64,000 nt of DNA from Roridomyces roridus (lineage: Eukaryota; Basidiomycota; Agaricomycetes; Agaricales; Mycenaceae). The position numbers and the translations under genes were made by a program. Positions 54,138-64,000 of this stretch are shown here, one piece after another. The stretch spans positions 62,001 through 126,000 of the forward strand of contig JARKIF010000017.1 of assembly GCA_029378245.1 (NCBI GenBank). Direction: 5' to 3'. Numbering within the stretch: the first letter of the stretch is position 1; every line of letters starts with the position of its first letter. Below the pieces are notes generated by a model that searched no databases, had not been told where the DNA came from, and saw only the letters and a list, made by a program, of their open reading frames with translations.

Positions 54138-55568
54138 CTAAATACGATAATTCATCGGCTCTGGCTCCTTGCCCTCTATCGCCTCGTCAAGCAAGTCGAT
54201 CACGTCCGCCGCGCAGCCGAAGGACAAACTCCATCCCGACCCGCCGTGTCCGTAGCAATGGACAATCCGACTGGACGATTCAGCACCCTCCGAACGCCGC
54301 AGCTCGCGTTCGACTCGAACATTCTTCGACCGAGCGGGGCGGAGTCCCTGTGCCAGCGGGTATGCGGGGTCCAACTTGGCGTTCTTCAACCCAGGGAGGA
54401 ACTCGTTTGCTCGCTCGCGCATGCGTTGAACAACGGGAGTGTCGAGTGTAAGGTCTAGATCCCACTGGTTGTCTTGTGCGATCCCGCCGATGAGGAGGAT
54501 ATTGTCCGTGCGTGGGACGATGAAGATGATTTCGTTGTCCTCGGAAACGTCTGCGCTGATGGAGAGCGCCGCGTTGACTTTGGGGAAAGTGGTACCGTCG
54601 TTGACGACGCGAAGGAGTGCACCGCGGAGTGGGGAACACGAGTCGTCGCCTGAAAGGGCACCACCGTGGAGCCCAGTGGCATTGACGATGGCGTCAGCGT
54701 GGAACTCGTTGCGAAGGTCTTGTTCCACCAGGAGAAGGTCCTTCTCGATGGTCCGCGTCGTCATCGTCGCTCCTTTGGACAACACCAAGTTCGTCAACCA
54801 ATGCATGGCCAGGTCGGTGTCGATGACAGGGACGGACAACTCGTATCCGTCCACGATCCCGCCCTCGTACTTGGGGTTCACGCCACGCTCCTCGGCGAGC
54901 TTAGCACCCGCATGCCGGAATCCCTCGACACCGCTCCCTGCGATTTCCATCATCTTGTTCAGCAACTTGTTGCATTTCTCGTTCTCATCCGAAAGTCGTT
55001 GGGGGAAGAAGAAATTTGACTGGGTCATGCGAACTCCTGCCTCGCGAGACAGGCCTGCATCGTCGGCGATCTGCTTCCAAGCCCAATATGCCGTCATGCA
55101 CCAATGCTTCGAGTACTCGAGCGAGACAGCGTCGATGTGCGAGCCGCACACAGCCGGCGGGAACTCCCAGAGCGCACCAGCGATCTGAGAGGTGAGTCGA
55201 TCGCCGTGGTTTTGGCCTACGTTGGCCCATCCTTTAGAAAGGACAGTGACTTTATAGCCCTTGTCGAGCAAGGCCCATGCGGTGACGAGACCGATTACCC
55301 CCGCGCCGATGATGAGGATGTGGGGGGAGTCTGCCTGCGGCTGGATGAGGCGTTGAGGGTGCGGGGTGATGTTCTCGTTCATGACGAGCTTGTGGTTCGT
55401 GTTGTAGCGCTCGGCAGGGGTACGGGGTGGCGATTGTTGGGTTTGGGCAGCCTGCCTCTCTGCACGATGGAGGTGACTCGATACCGAGTGTTCGTCTGGA
55501 AAATTTTGTCAGTCGGATGGAAGTATTCGAAGAGACGACGAACTTGTGTAGGATTGAGTGCTGAACAT
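54138..55568 (-). CDS. FAD-dependent D-amino-acid oxidase, copy 2, 460 aa
   Basis: The model is complement(54138..55495,55544..55568). It has the same architecture as copy 1: a 25-nt first exon, a 48-nt intron and a 1358-nt second exon of identical length. It has the same FAD motif (GAGVIGLVTAWALL) and DAO-type C-terminal signature. Within the 414 residues after the internal Met, only five differences from copy 1 were seen: Arg to His and Val to Ile before GAGVIG; Asp to Glu and Gln to Asn in the DENEKCNKLL region; and Gln to Glu in MRERANEF. More differences lie in the first 46 residues. Promoter and 3' flank are also conserved, so it is a recent inverted segmental duplicate and probably functional. 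Confidence 0.9.
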
Positions 55569-55654
55569 GTTGAATTACCGCGAAGAAGAGGAGGATGTGA
55601 GTAACTGTGAAGGATGTGGATTGTCTGAGGTATCCAGACTCGAAGAGACCCAGG

Positions 55655-55661
55655 TTATATA
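55655..55661 (-). promoter_or_regulatory. TATA box of D-amino-acid oxidase copy 2
   Basis: TATATAA on the minus strand, 87 bases before the ATG at 55568, within the promoter block conserved with copy 1. Confidence 0.6.
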
Positions 55662-57395
55662 CTCAACCAGGACTCCGTTGTATTCCGCTCCCATGGCCCA
55701 TCACCAGCGTCGAACACTGTTCTATTTTCACTTGAGTAAGACGTGAACTAAAATCGGCCACACGCTCTCTCCGGATGATGTCCGCGGGCTGCTGTACGAC
55801 ATTCAAATCATCGTCGACGTCCCGCCTTGAGATTTGTAATGCCAACAATAAAAGCAAGCCCAGGGCTAGGTAAAATAATAGACCTGCTTTCTTGCTCGAA
55901 CTATGAAAGTATTATTCGTCCATTGGTTTCACTAAAATGCGAAACACCCCGGGATGCACGGTAAGTTAAAGTGGATCGGTCGAGACCCCCAGGCCCCGTC
56001 TACTTGGGACGGGCGACCGAAGGACGGAACAATGAGTGTACAAATGGGAATTCGAAATCTGTCATGTCAAAAATGACATTGGGAGTGAAGGCTTCGAAAT
56101 CACAGACCGTCCACACGGGTGATTGACTGGTAGCCCCCGACAATAAAGTACGAGGACGGATGTATGCGACGTAACAATGTATGTGGGTAAAATCGAAACT
56201 GAGAACTCAGGGCAACAATGAACTCGGGACAATTCTGAAGCGACGACTGTGTGATGGGTTGAAGTTTCGGAGACATAGGCCGTGCTCCCTCCAGGCTCCA
56301 TGTGGGCGGAGGATTGTCCCTTCCAATCGCCCGTTTCTGGCCGTCGCTCGAGGCCTCGAGTTGACCCATGGCCCAGGGATGGCACCGCGGAGCTCCTGAT
56401 CCCATTCGACCTTCGGACTGAACGGCCACTCGCGGAGCCAACACACGCCTCGTGTCACCGCGGCGCGAGCCGTCCACAAAAGCAGGGCAAAAGGTCAAAA
56501 ATCTAATCTAACGTTGAACGGGAAGTGGGGCTAAATGTCAACCGCTCCGCCGAGATTCTCGCGATGGATGAATGGAATCAAAGTATATCAATGACCCAGC
56601 TGTGATCCTCTCGCAGCCCGGATCAAGACCATCGTGGTGCGACTCCGTCCGCATGATCCGCCAAGTATTTTTGAGCTGCCAAAGTCTTGAAAGTGCCCAG
56701 CACTCGGTGGTACCCACTCTATTCTCGATGTTCTCTAACTTTATCCGCGCCCAGACTCTGCCAGTCAAGATTCCAACCTGATTAAATAAAGCAGCTCAGC
56801 AGGTACAGATTGGCATCAAACTCGGACAAGAGAAAACTTGAATATGTAGTCTGAAACTTACCGGTAAAGGGTGGACTCAGTGGAGCCTACATGTGGTAGA
56901 TCTCAGCAGTGAGAGCAGAGGAGCAGACGGTGCGTGCCAAAAAGTTGAACAAAACGTAGTTGGGTGCTCAGCGCTCAGCGCACGCTCAGCCGTGAAAGCC
57001 GGACAAACTTTGGACTGATTCAACTCCCGTCCGATCTGACATATGGCCGTCCATCCCCTGCTCTGGACTGGAAATTGGAATATAGGTGGAGCTTTTAGCA
57101 TTGATAACAATTCTTTGCCTAGACTCGAGGAGGGAGAGCCGACGTTGTCCGTGGTTAGCGTAGATTCGCTTCGAGTTCAGAGTTCTGCATTGCAACGACG
57201 TCAAAATTAGCTGAAGAAGCTTGGAAGAAAGCACCATAATGTTGTGATCTGCTGAACTCGGGATTCGGAACAGAGTTGTTGGATGCCCAGCCACCGGAAG
57301 ATGCTTCTCTAGGAATAGAAACCTGGCTGAGTGCTCGGCACGACGTGTCAGTCGATGCCCGCGTGTAGCGACTCCAAGGCAGCCGTATTCTAGGG
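55662..57395. other. Intergenic region
   Basis: Up to about 55830 the sequence is shared with the region upstream of oxidase copy 1. Beyond that no gene, RNA or repeat was recognised. Confidence 0.4.
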
Positions 57396-57587
57396 TCAGT
57401 CTTCAATATTTGTCGGGATGAAGTCGAAGATCTCGAGGGGCGGCGTGAGTCGTAGGATGTCGATCAACTCGCCGACGCGGATGAAGTTGGCAGTTTCAGT
57501 TGAGTTTGAGCCCGCGGGAGTTGCGAGGCAGCAGACGTCGAGCATCTCGACGGCGGGAGTCCTGCGCACATCCAGGAGCCGGCGTAC
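57396..57587 (-). pseudogene. Remnant of F-box/LRR-like gene C-terminus
   Basis: The peptide segments RRLLDVRRTPAVEMLDVCCL, ATPAG and RVGELIDILRLTPPLEIF align with RLLDRYSAPALARLDIACL, AAPA and RVGELLDILKQTPGLECL of the F-box/LRR-like gene at 6.2-7.5 kb. About 20 residues are missing between the blocks. It stops soon after (FIPTNIED). It is a short degenerate copy, possibly moved together with the oxidase duplication, although it lies on the other side of the oxidase gene here. Confidence 0.55.
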
Positions 57588-57738
57588 GCGCTCCGATCGT
57601 CTGGCCTTGGAATTGCCGCATTCGAGACTTGATGTGTCTGATTGGCATGCCGAGTTTCCCGGATCAGACTCCAAGCCTTTGTTTCTTACGGCAGCCGGCT
57701 TTGTTCCGTCTCTTTTTCATCCTACTTCCACCCCTACA

Positions 57739-60556
57739 ATGCATCGCGATCTTCATATGCGCAATCTGGAGCGCCTTCCGATATCCATTCGAGTGGGTTC
57801 TCTCCATTCCCTCATCCGCCGACCCTGATCCACCAAAGCGCATCGCATCTCTGGCAGTCTCAGACCGCCGTACGCTGACCCATGTCCAGAACGCGAGAAA
57901 TCTCTTGGACAGTCCCACTCTCTCCGAGTCTCAACGAGTAGCTTTCACCCCCATTTTCTTCCACAACCTCAACCCTACTCGAATTCCCGCCCCAGAGCAT
58001 TTGGAAAAACTCGAGGAGGTTGCTTTCGCAATAGAAGACATCGCCTGTGCGGCGATATCGCTTGACGGCATCCGACACTGCCTCTACACCAAAGGTGCTA
58101 TCGGCTTGTCCTTGTGGCCCCGTGTCTGGCCATGGGTCGAGTTTATCAATCTACATCGTACCCAACTCGAGTCTGTAGGCATCGACCTCGCGCCGGAGGA
58201 AACATTCCACATCGATTTCCTCCTCTTCTTCGGCGCTTTCCGCGGACACAAAACAACATTCGCACTCATGTGCTCTACCCCGGGCTTCTGGACTTGTTTC
58301 GTCGAGACTTGGAAGTTCCTCGCTCAGGTTGACAGCCCGCAGATGCGTGGCGCGTTGTTGGACGACATAGGGGGGATCCTCTGCTCCTCTCGTGTACGCT
58401 CTCATCCGGAGCGTTTGGAGGAGATGATCCAAGCTGCAGGCTCACTCGACGAACTGGCCATCCTCATTGTGGATTATATCCGCACCGTCGTCGCTGACGG
58501 GGCAGCATTGCCCTCCCTTCACCCGATAAGCCATATGAACCGTCTCCTGCTGTTCGTCACGGTCGCCGATGGATTCTCCGAACAGTTGGAATACAACACA
58601 TGGGAGAACATCCCTCTCGGGTCTCTCAGTCGCGCTTTGTCCAACCGCGATTGCGCCCAGGAGCTCGTGGACGCCGTCCTAGTCCTTCACTGCATTCCGC
58701 GACCGTGTAGGCAAGGCTGTGCCTTGCAGCGCCGACATCTGCCTACCGCCTTAGGCACACCATTTTTGCTGTGCCTAGGTCAGAAAAATACAAACTGTGC
58801 CTCGCTGTGCCGACCCTCTGCCTACCCTCGGCCTACCCCCAGCAGTAGCTGTCCCTACCGCTGGGCCTCTTCACCTCTCTTCACCTGGCCTCGCTGCAAC
58901 GGCGCCTCCACGGTCTGACAGCTGTGTGAGCCTCACAGATCTGAGTATCACCCTCCGCCAAACGGCGTCCCTCGGTTGTGGACGGAAGAATCGGACAGCG
59001 TCGAGGTAACTGTTATGAACAAGTGAGGCCTGGGCTGAGGAAGAAGTCGACAACGAGCTGCGTGAATGAAGAGGACTGAGCAGAAAACGGCAAAATTTGC
59101 CGACTTTTTGTGTGTCCACCGTCAGATGGGTATCAAATGACTTTCTCATGTCTTGTCAAGCCACCCCACGCCCTACCCCAGCAAGTCGGGCGACTCTTGG
59201 GCGCCTTGGGGGATGTGTACAACGGCGAAACTAAACTAAGTCCACCTGGACAGAGGGAAACTCACCCAACTCAGCTGGGTCTATCCTCAACCGTGCCGAC
59301 ATGTGCCTACACCCCTAGGCACACCCTGTGCCTATCAAGCCTCGGAATGCAGTGCTTGCCGAGATTCAAAGTCCGGAGGCGGGGATGGCGATTGACGGGT
59401 GTATGAAACTTCTGTGGCGTATGACGACATCGATTGCGACGGGGTCAACGCCTTGGCTGCGGAAACTTCTCGAACGGGGGTTTCTTCGCGCTTTGGTTTT
59501 GATCACCATACAATGCGTCAGGCAGCAGTGGAGGATTGAATTCCACGTCCGGTTGCACCTCTGCCTTGGACTCCCGGCTGGGCTGGTTTACTATCATGCG
59601 GCGGTCGCGTACCGAAATTCCCTCGCGGCGGTCCAGGAGCTCATCTCGAGCGACGATTTCAAAAAGTCTCCGCTGTTCGAATCCTGGGGAAAAGTCTGGG
59701 ACTCGGCGAATGAGTGCCTTGACGTTCTCGACGAATACGAGTCGGAATTTTTCGAATCGTGGAGGGCCTGTGATAACCTCGAGGTCTGTTCGTCCAACTT
59801 GATGTGCTCTGTGTATATTCAGCCTTTCGCAGTGCAGCAACATCCGAGATGCGCATGACATGGCTGGACGTTGCTCTCGCTGCCAGGCATTCTACTACTG
59901 CTCTCCCGAGTGCCAAATTACCGACTGGGAAATAGCCCATCGAGACACCTGCAGCTCCTACGAGCGTATTCTCCTCTGTAAGTCGTCAAACATTTTTCAC
60001 TTTGGGCTAACGTGTATTAGGCGAACGAGCGACAAGGCCTCAGACACTCATGTTCAGAGAGCGATCGTTCCTCCGAGCGTTGATCCACCAGAAATATGAC
60101 AGGGAGCGACGCAATATCTGTGCTCAGCAGGTCCGCCTGCTCGCTTCGTACCCCTCAGAAGACAAGTCCAAAAAAAATATTTTTACCTTCTTCGATTACT
60201 GCAACTGCCCACCCGTCATCTACATCTACGCAATCCACCCCTCCGACGCTCATGCGCGAACCCGTTTGGCTCAGATGGTGAACTGGGATCTCGACAGCGC
60301 CGAGTGGCACAATCTAGTCCAGCGCGCACAGGATGATGAGGGATACATGCATCTCCATGCGATGCGGATTCTTGAAGGCGGCGGTGGGGGGCGTGTTTGG
60401 GTGATCCCACTGAGGACAGATGATCCTGGCATTCACGTGGGGGTTGTCGAATTGGCGAAGCGGGTTCGGGGAGGGGAGTTGGCGGGGCAGGAGGATCTGT
60501 TGCGTGAGATAGATGACTTGTTGGAAGAGGAGGCAGATGTTCTGGAGATTCATTAG
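57739..60556 (+). pseudogene. MYND zinc-finger protein, interrupted by a CACTA-like element
   Basis: The inferred exons are 57739..57792, 57839..58687 plus 59358..59783, 59833..59977 and 60021..60556. They total 2010 nt, or 670 codons. The start MHRDLHMRNLERLPISIR is typical of a mushroom MYND family. The body is helical (RRTLTHVQNARNLLDSPTL, CFVETWKFLAQ). Near residue 440 the MYND finger reads ACDNLEC, then RCSRCQAFYYCSPEC and DWEIAHRDTC, giving a C-x4-C first pair and the usual C-x2-C, YCS-x2-C and H-x3-C pattern. MYND fingers bind Pro-rich peptides. A C-terminal domain of about 210 residues follows. The 667-bp insertion at 58688 breaks exon 2; without it AVLVLAEIQSPEAG reads through. Confidence 0.8.
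58688..59354. mobile_element. Non-autonomous CACTA-like element, 667 bp, in the MYND gene
   Basis: The terminal inverted repeats begin CACTGCATTCCG at both ends and then partly match (TAGGCA-x-GG-x-TGTGCCT). The flanking target duplication is the 3-bp CTT (58685..58687 and 59355..59357). A CACTR terminus with a 3-bp duplication is the hallmark of CACTA/EnSpm elements. Subterminal TGTGCCTA / TAGGCACA motifs repeat several times. It has no transposase. Confidence 0.8.
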
Positions 60557-61085
60557 GTCAAGTCCTTTTTCTTCTTTTTGGATATCACTGGTCAAGTTCA
60601 ACCAGCCACGGAATTTCACAGTGACTGGTAGCGGACATAGATTGAAGGTCCCAATATTTCATCTGTTTCGTTGCCGGTGGCCATTTCTGGCCGGCAAACA
60701 GAACAAACGGAAACAAAAAGGTCCGGGTAACTCTCCTCAGTGCATCCCCTTCAAGCCAACTTCAAGCTCGTGTGCCGGTTCGATTCCGGATGTCAACGTG
60801 GCCGCTGGCGTCTGCTTGGAACTCTTTTTTCTCCTTTTCTGCTTAAATTCAGGTTGCTTCGAATTGATGGCCGAGACAAACTGGATCACTGCTCAATTGA
60901 TCACACAATGCAACATGCATTTGTGATTCTCTCGGAGTCCTTTGAGCACATCCATCTCCTGGGCGTCGCAGCCCAGTCTCTCAGATCACGCCGGAGCGCC
61001 ATATGGCTCAAGGCCTCAAGCCATTCAACTTGCTTCCAAACTCCAACCCCTAGGGCTGAATTTCACTGCCTGCTGAGTTCTACAC
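60557..61085. other. Intergenic region with a hairpin
   Basis: A perfect 8-bp stem, TTGCCGGT...(A)CCGGCAA-like (TTGCCGG and CCGGCAA, 60672-60698), follows the MYND gene. A B-box-like GGTTCGATTCC occurs at 60777 without a tRNA fold. No gene was seen. Confidence 0.4.
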
Positions 61086-61188
61086 GGTTCGATGGTGTAG
61101 TTGGTTATCACTTCTGTCTAACATCTGGTGGAATTTCCCACGGTCATGTGATCACAGGCGGTCCTCAGTTCGAACCTGGGTCGAATCA
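61086..61188 (+). tRNA. tRNA-Val (AAC) with a 29-nt intron
   Basis: Acceptor 5' GGTTCGA pairs with 3' TCGAATC, with discriminator A at 61188. The A box (TGGTGTAGTTGG) gives a normal D arm. Anticodon stem TCTGT/ACAGG encloses loop CTAACAC with anticodon AAC at 61120..61122. The intron 61124..61152 sits directly after position 37, the canonical site. The T arm is CTCAG-TTCGAAC-CTGGG. A TTTT run follows at 61190-61193 for Pol III termination. CCA is not encoded, as expected in eukaryotes. Confidence 0.9.
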
Positions 61189-62693
61189 GTTTTGCCCGCC
61201 AGACGGCAGGTTCAATGAGCTGAATCTTCTTTTTGAACTGCTGCTCTTGTCTTATTCAAGTTCTGCTTCTCTACCCGGTATTTGCGAGACTAACTGCTAC
61301 AAGTATTCTGGCGCCCACACAACAGCCATCTGCCATTCTCATCTCATAAATACCGGCCTCGCCCTAGGCTCCATTTCCCTGTCTCCAACATCCAAAGATT
61401 GCCCACCTCTTGACGGACCAGGTTCTGGTCCTCGGACGACAAGACTTTCTCGTAGTGAAGACAATCGTTCACAGTGGGCTTCGAATCGGAAAGATGTCTA
61501 CTTCATTCTGCCGCGGTACCCGTACAGCCCAAGGACACTTACCGGTAAAGAGTACAAGCCCGAAGAGCCCCTTGTTCCAGACAAAATCCGGCGTTGTAGG
61601 CTCAACTATTAGGCGGTGCAAAGAGCGAATCCTGTCGGCGTCAAGAAGCAGTGGCGGTTAGGCGCTACCTCGCTACCTAAGAACACAGACGCCGTACAGG
61701 CTCCGGCCGATGACAGAAAGTCGGCGGTGCTCAGTGTGAGATAAGAGCCAGTGCACAGAAACGGAATCCCTAAAGATCAACCCTTCGCGCATGGAGCACA
61801 GACATCGATCGTAGTACTGGCAGACTCGCGGTGTTCCTTCGTCAGCCAAGATCTCAGCGTCACAGAGCCATCCGAGTGGCCTTCTTTCTTGCTTGGCCCC
61901 GGCTTCGGTCGATTCTGATTACACGTTGGAGACGCATCAGGAAAACACTAGCCGAGCCATAGTACTATGCAGCACTATGCAGCACTCTCCAGCCTCGCTA
62001 CGCAGCTTCCCCAGTTTTCCTGATGACGAATGGCGCTAGGAGCAACGGAGGATCGAAGCGCAGGGAAAAAAGCCAGTTTACAGTTTGCTTGCTTCTTTGC
62101 ACAGGCTCTAATTTCAGCGACACACCCAGGCCAATGAGTATTGCCACCGAGGCTGAAAGCCGAAAGCGAAACGTCCGTCGTCGATCATGAGGGAAAGACA
62201 CAAGGTGATTCATGACAAGGCAATCCTTCGCTTCGCTCCGGAAATTGCTCTGCAAGGCGGCCAGTCGCAGATTCGAGCGAAATCAATTTCAAATAGGCAC
62301 TACTCAAGCGTTGGAAGGTAGGTAAGCGAACATCGTCAGATTCACAGAGGGACGGCCTTGAAGTTGCATCAGGTTCGCGGTCCAAAAATCGTGAAAGGAA
62401 AAAATAACACATACCTTACCCGTGCGTAAAGATGTTCAGGATTCTCCGTCTTGCACAATGTTGAGACATTTTCTCTCCGCGGCCAGCCAGCATCATCATC
62501 ATCCACATGGGAGGATGCCGCCCTACGCCGCACTGGAACCTTTGGACAGCTTGAGCACGCCACAGACACGGAATAGACCAGAGCAACAGCGATGCAACAG
62601 CGACGCGGGCATCGTTCCAGATGGTGAGAGACACAGAGGACGGACGGGTCCGACAGGAAGGTCTGGGAAGGACATGTTGCGGCCGGCTTGGAA
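61189..62693. other. Gene-free region of 1.5 kb
   Basis: No coding region is supported. It contains the second copy of the 22-base string also at 47604 (62224-62245). Confidence 0.4.
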
Positions 62694-62701
62694 GACGGAG
62701 G

Positions 62702-63329
62702 TAGGGATGCACACCGCCCGTCTACGGGTGACGGCCGTCAAATTGACGGCACGAGACGGGTACGGGCCGTCAAATCAACGGCCGTCTTTTGACATCCGAC
62801 CGGGCTCGACGGGTACGGGACGGCAAAAATGACGGGCACGGCCGTCAAAAGACGGGTCTCTTGTCAACCTCATCAAACCGCGGGCATTTTAATTCTATAG
62901 AAGAGGGATCCACCACAGATGTGTTGTAAATGCCATTCTCTTTGATTCTGCTGAGCCAACAGCTATTCCACAGTCATTGACACTGGTTTGATGTGAATTT
63001 GATGTCAGAGATTCCATCAATCAGGCTTCAATCAGCAGATAAAGCAGCGATAGAAGCCCCGGATCTGAAATAGGCGGGCATTTGGCGGGCATCATGAGTT
63101 ACACGAGTCTCCTGATGACTGGCCCATCAAGTGCCCGCCCAAATTCCATCTGATCCCACCCACACGGACGCCAACCCGTAGACGGCCCGTCAATCTGCGA
63201 GATTGACGGGACGGACGGCAATGTTGCCGTCCCGTATATTTCTTCAATCAAGAGCCCGACGGGTACGGGTACGTACCCGTGTACGGACGGCCGTCAAACG
63301 GTTTGTGACGGGTACGGTGTGCATTCCTA
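62702..63329. mobile_element. hAT-type MITE, 628 bp, ACGGCCGT-rich
   Basis: The terminal inverted repeats are TAGGGATGCACACCG and TAGGAATGCACACCG (14 of 15). The 8-bp target duplication is GACGGAGG (62694..62701 and 63330..63337). GACGGCCGTCA and GACGGGTACGGG motifs fill both subterminal regions, around an AT-richer centre. It is non-coding and related in style to the elements at 25750 and 18437. Confidence 0.9.
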
Positions 63330-63337
63330 GACGGAGG

Positions 63338-64000
63338 TGGTCTCTGACAGGAGGACTTGTCGGAGTGAGGTGGGTGGAAGAATTCAGGAGGGAGGTGGGG
63401 GATGTGTAATAGTATTGCGAAGGGATGGTAGCAATTTCCAAGCTTGGTCTGAGTAGTAAAAAGATTGTAGTTTCAATGGAAGAGTATCTGAGGGATGATC
63501 ATGAGAAGCTAGCTTGAGGACCGTCGAGACAACACTTGAGGAGCATTTTTGAGCATCCATGGCCGAAGACGAATAGTAGTAGGCAGCCGGAACGGGTATG
63601 GTGCGCGTCGCCTAAACACCACCAACTTTGTACAATCAGTGATGCCATCATTGATGTCCCAAATCCACTGTCGAAGAAGAACTTTTTTGTTTACCCCTTT
63701 TTGCGGGCCCTGGAGCTCTCAAAGACGTCACTGGACATGTGCAGAGATAGAAAGACCACCACAAAAGCGCAGGCAACACCAATTGAGGTGTATGAAGAGG
63801 TCAGGTCTCGGGCATAGTACCCGATAAGGCAACCCACGTAACTGATTGATTGATGGTATCACTGATGTCCCAAATCGCCGGCTGAGAAAATAATAACTCT
63901 TTCAATAATGAGCCGATTGGCAATCCCTCTTGAGGGATTGTTCTACTATCTAATTGAAGTGTTTTCACCAGAGGACTAAGCGTGGGAAGGTTTCCTTGAG
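63338..64000. other. No supported gene to window end
   Basis: Short open frames only. 63505-63590 is similar to 48445-48545 (shared GACAACACTTG core and a following GGATCCA/GCATCCA block), suggesting fragments of the same unrecognised gene or repeat. Confidence 0.4.

Noticed and set aside
60770..60800. CCGGTTCGATTCCGG hairpin as a tRNA T arm
   Set aside because: The acceptor and D arms are missing upstream.
60740..61612. 290-codon plus-strand frame covering the tRNA region
   Set aside because: It runs straight through the tRNA-Val gene and has no protein features.

Overview
The window reads as nuclear DNA of a mushroom-forming basidiomycete (Agaricomycetes). The clues are very short introns (about 35-59 nt, several with CTRAC branch points), families typical of that group (NACHT NLRs with basidiomycete N-termini, MYND proteins, F-box/LRR-like genes, a polytopic membrane family) and dense Gypsy, solo-LTR and MITE content. 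No bacterial, viral or CRISPR feature was seen. Gene models were built by hand from conserved frames and splice motifs, without database searches.

Layout. 0.9-15 kb: a proline-rich protein, a D-amino-acid oxidase gene (copy 1), an F-box/LRR-like gene, a P-loop kinase with an 11-nt exon, an F-box-like pseudogene, an alcohol O-acetyltransferase-like gene, an aldo-keto reductase remnant and a transposon-protein remnant. 15.5-20.4 kb: an NLR (Gly-rich N-terminus, NACHT, seven ankyrin repeats) interrupted by two non-autonomous DNA transposons. 20.9-26.3 kb: a nest of MITEs. 26.9-42.1 kb: a long inverted repeat (two 1976-bp arms) carrying solo LTRs and surrounding a 9859-bp Gypsy element with identical LTRs. 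42.6-46.4 kb: a second NLR interrupted by a MULE-like element. 49-55.6 kb: a membrane protein, two unrecognised multi-exon genes and D-amino-acid oxidase copy 2 on the opposite strand. 57.4-64 kb: an F-box remnant, a MYND-finger gene interrupted by a CACTA-like element, an intron-containing tRNA-Val and another hAT-type MITE.

The main theme is the interruption of host genes by four different non-autonomous DNA transposons. In each case, deleting the element plus one target duplication restores an uninterrupted, family-consistent reading frame. Total exon lengths then come to whole codons: 812 for NLR1, 847 for NLR2 and 670 for the MYND gene. Most of these small elements also carry clusters of their own short palindromic motif. 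The retrotransposon nest is recent: the Gypsy LTRs are identical, and the order of insertions around the inverted repeat can be read from which arm carries which solo LTR.
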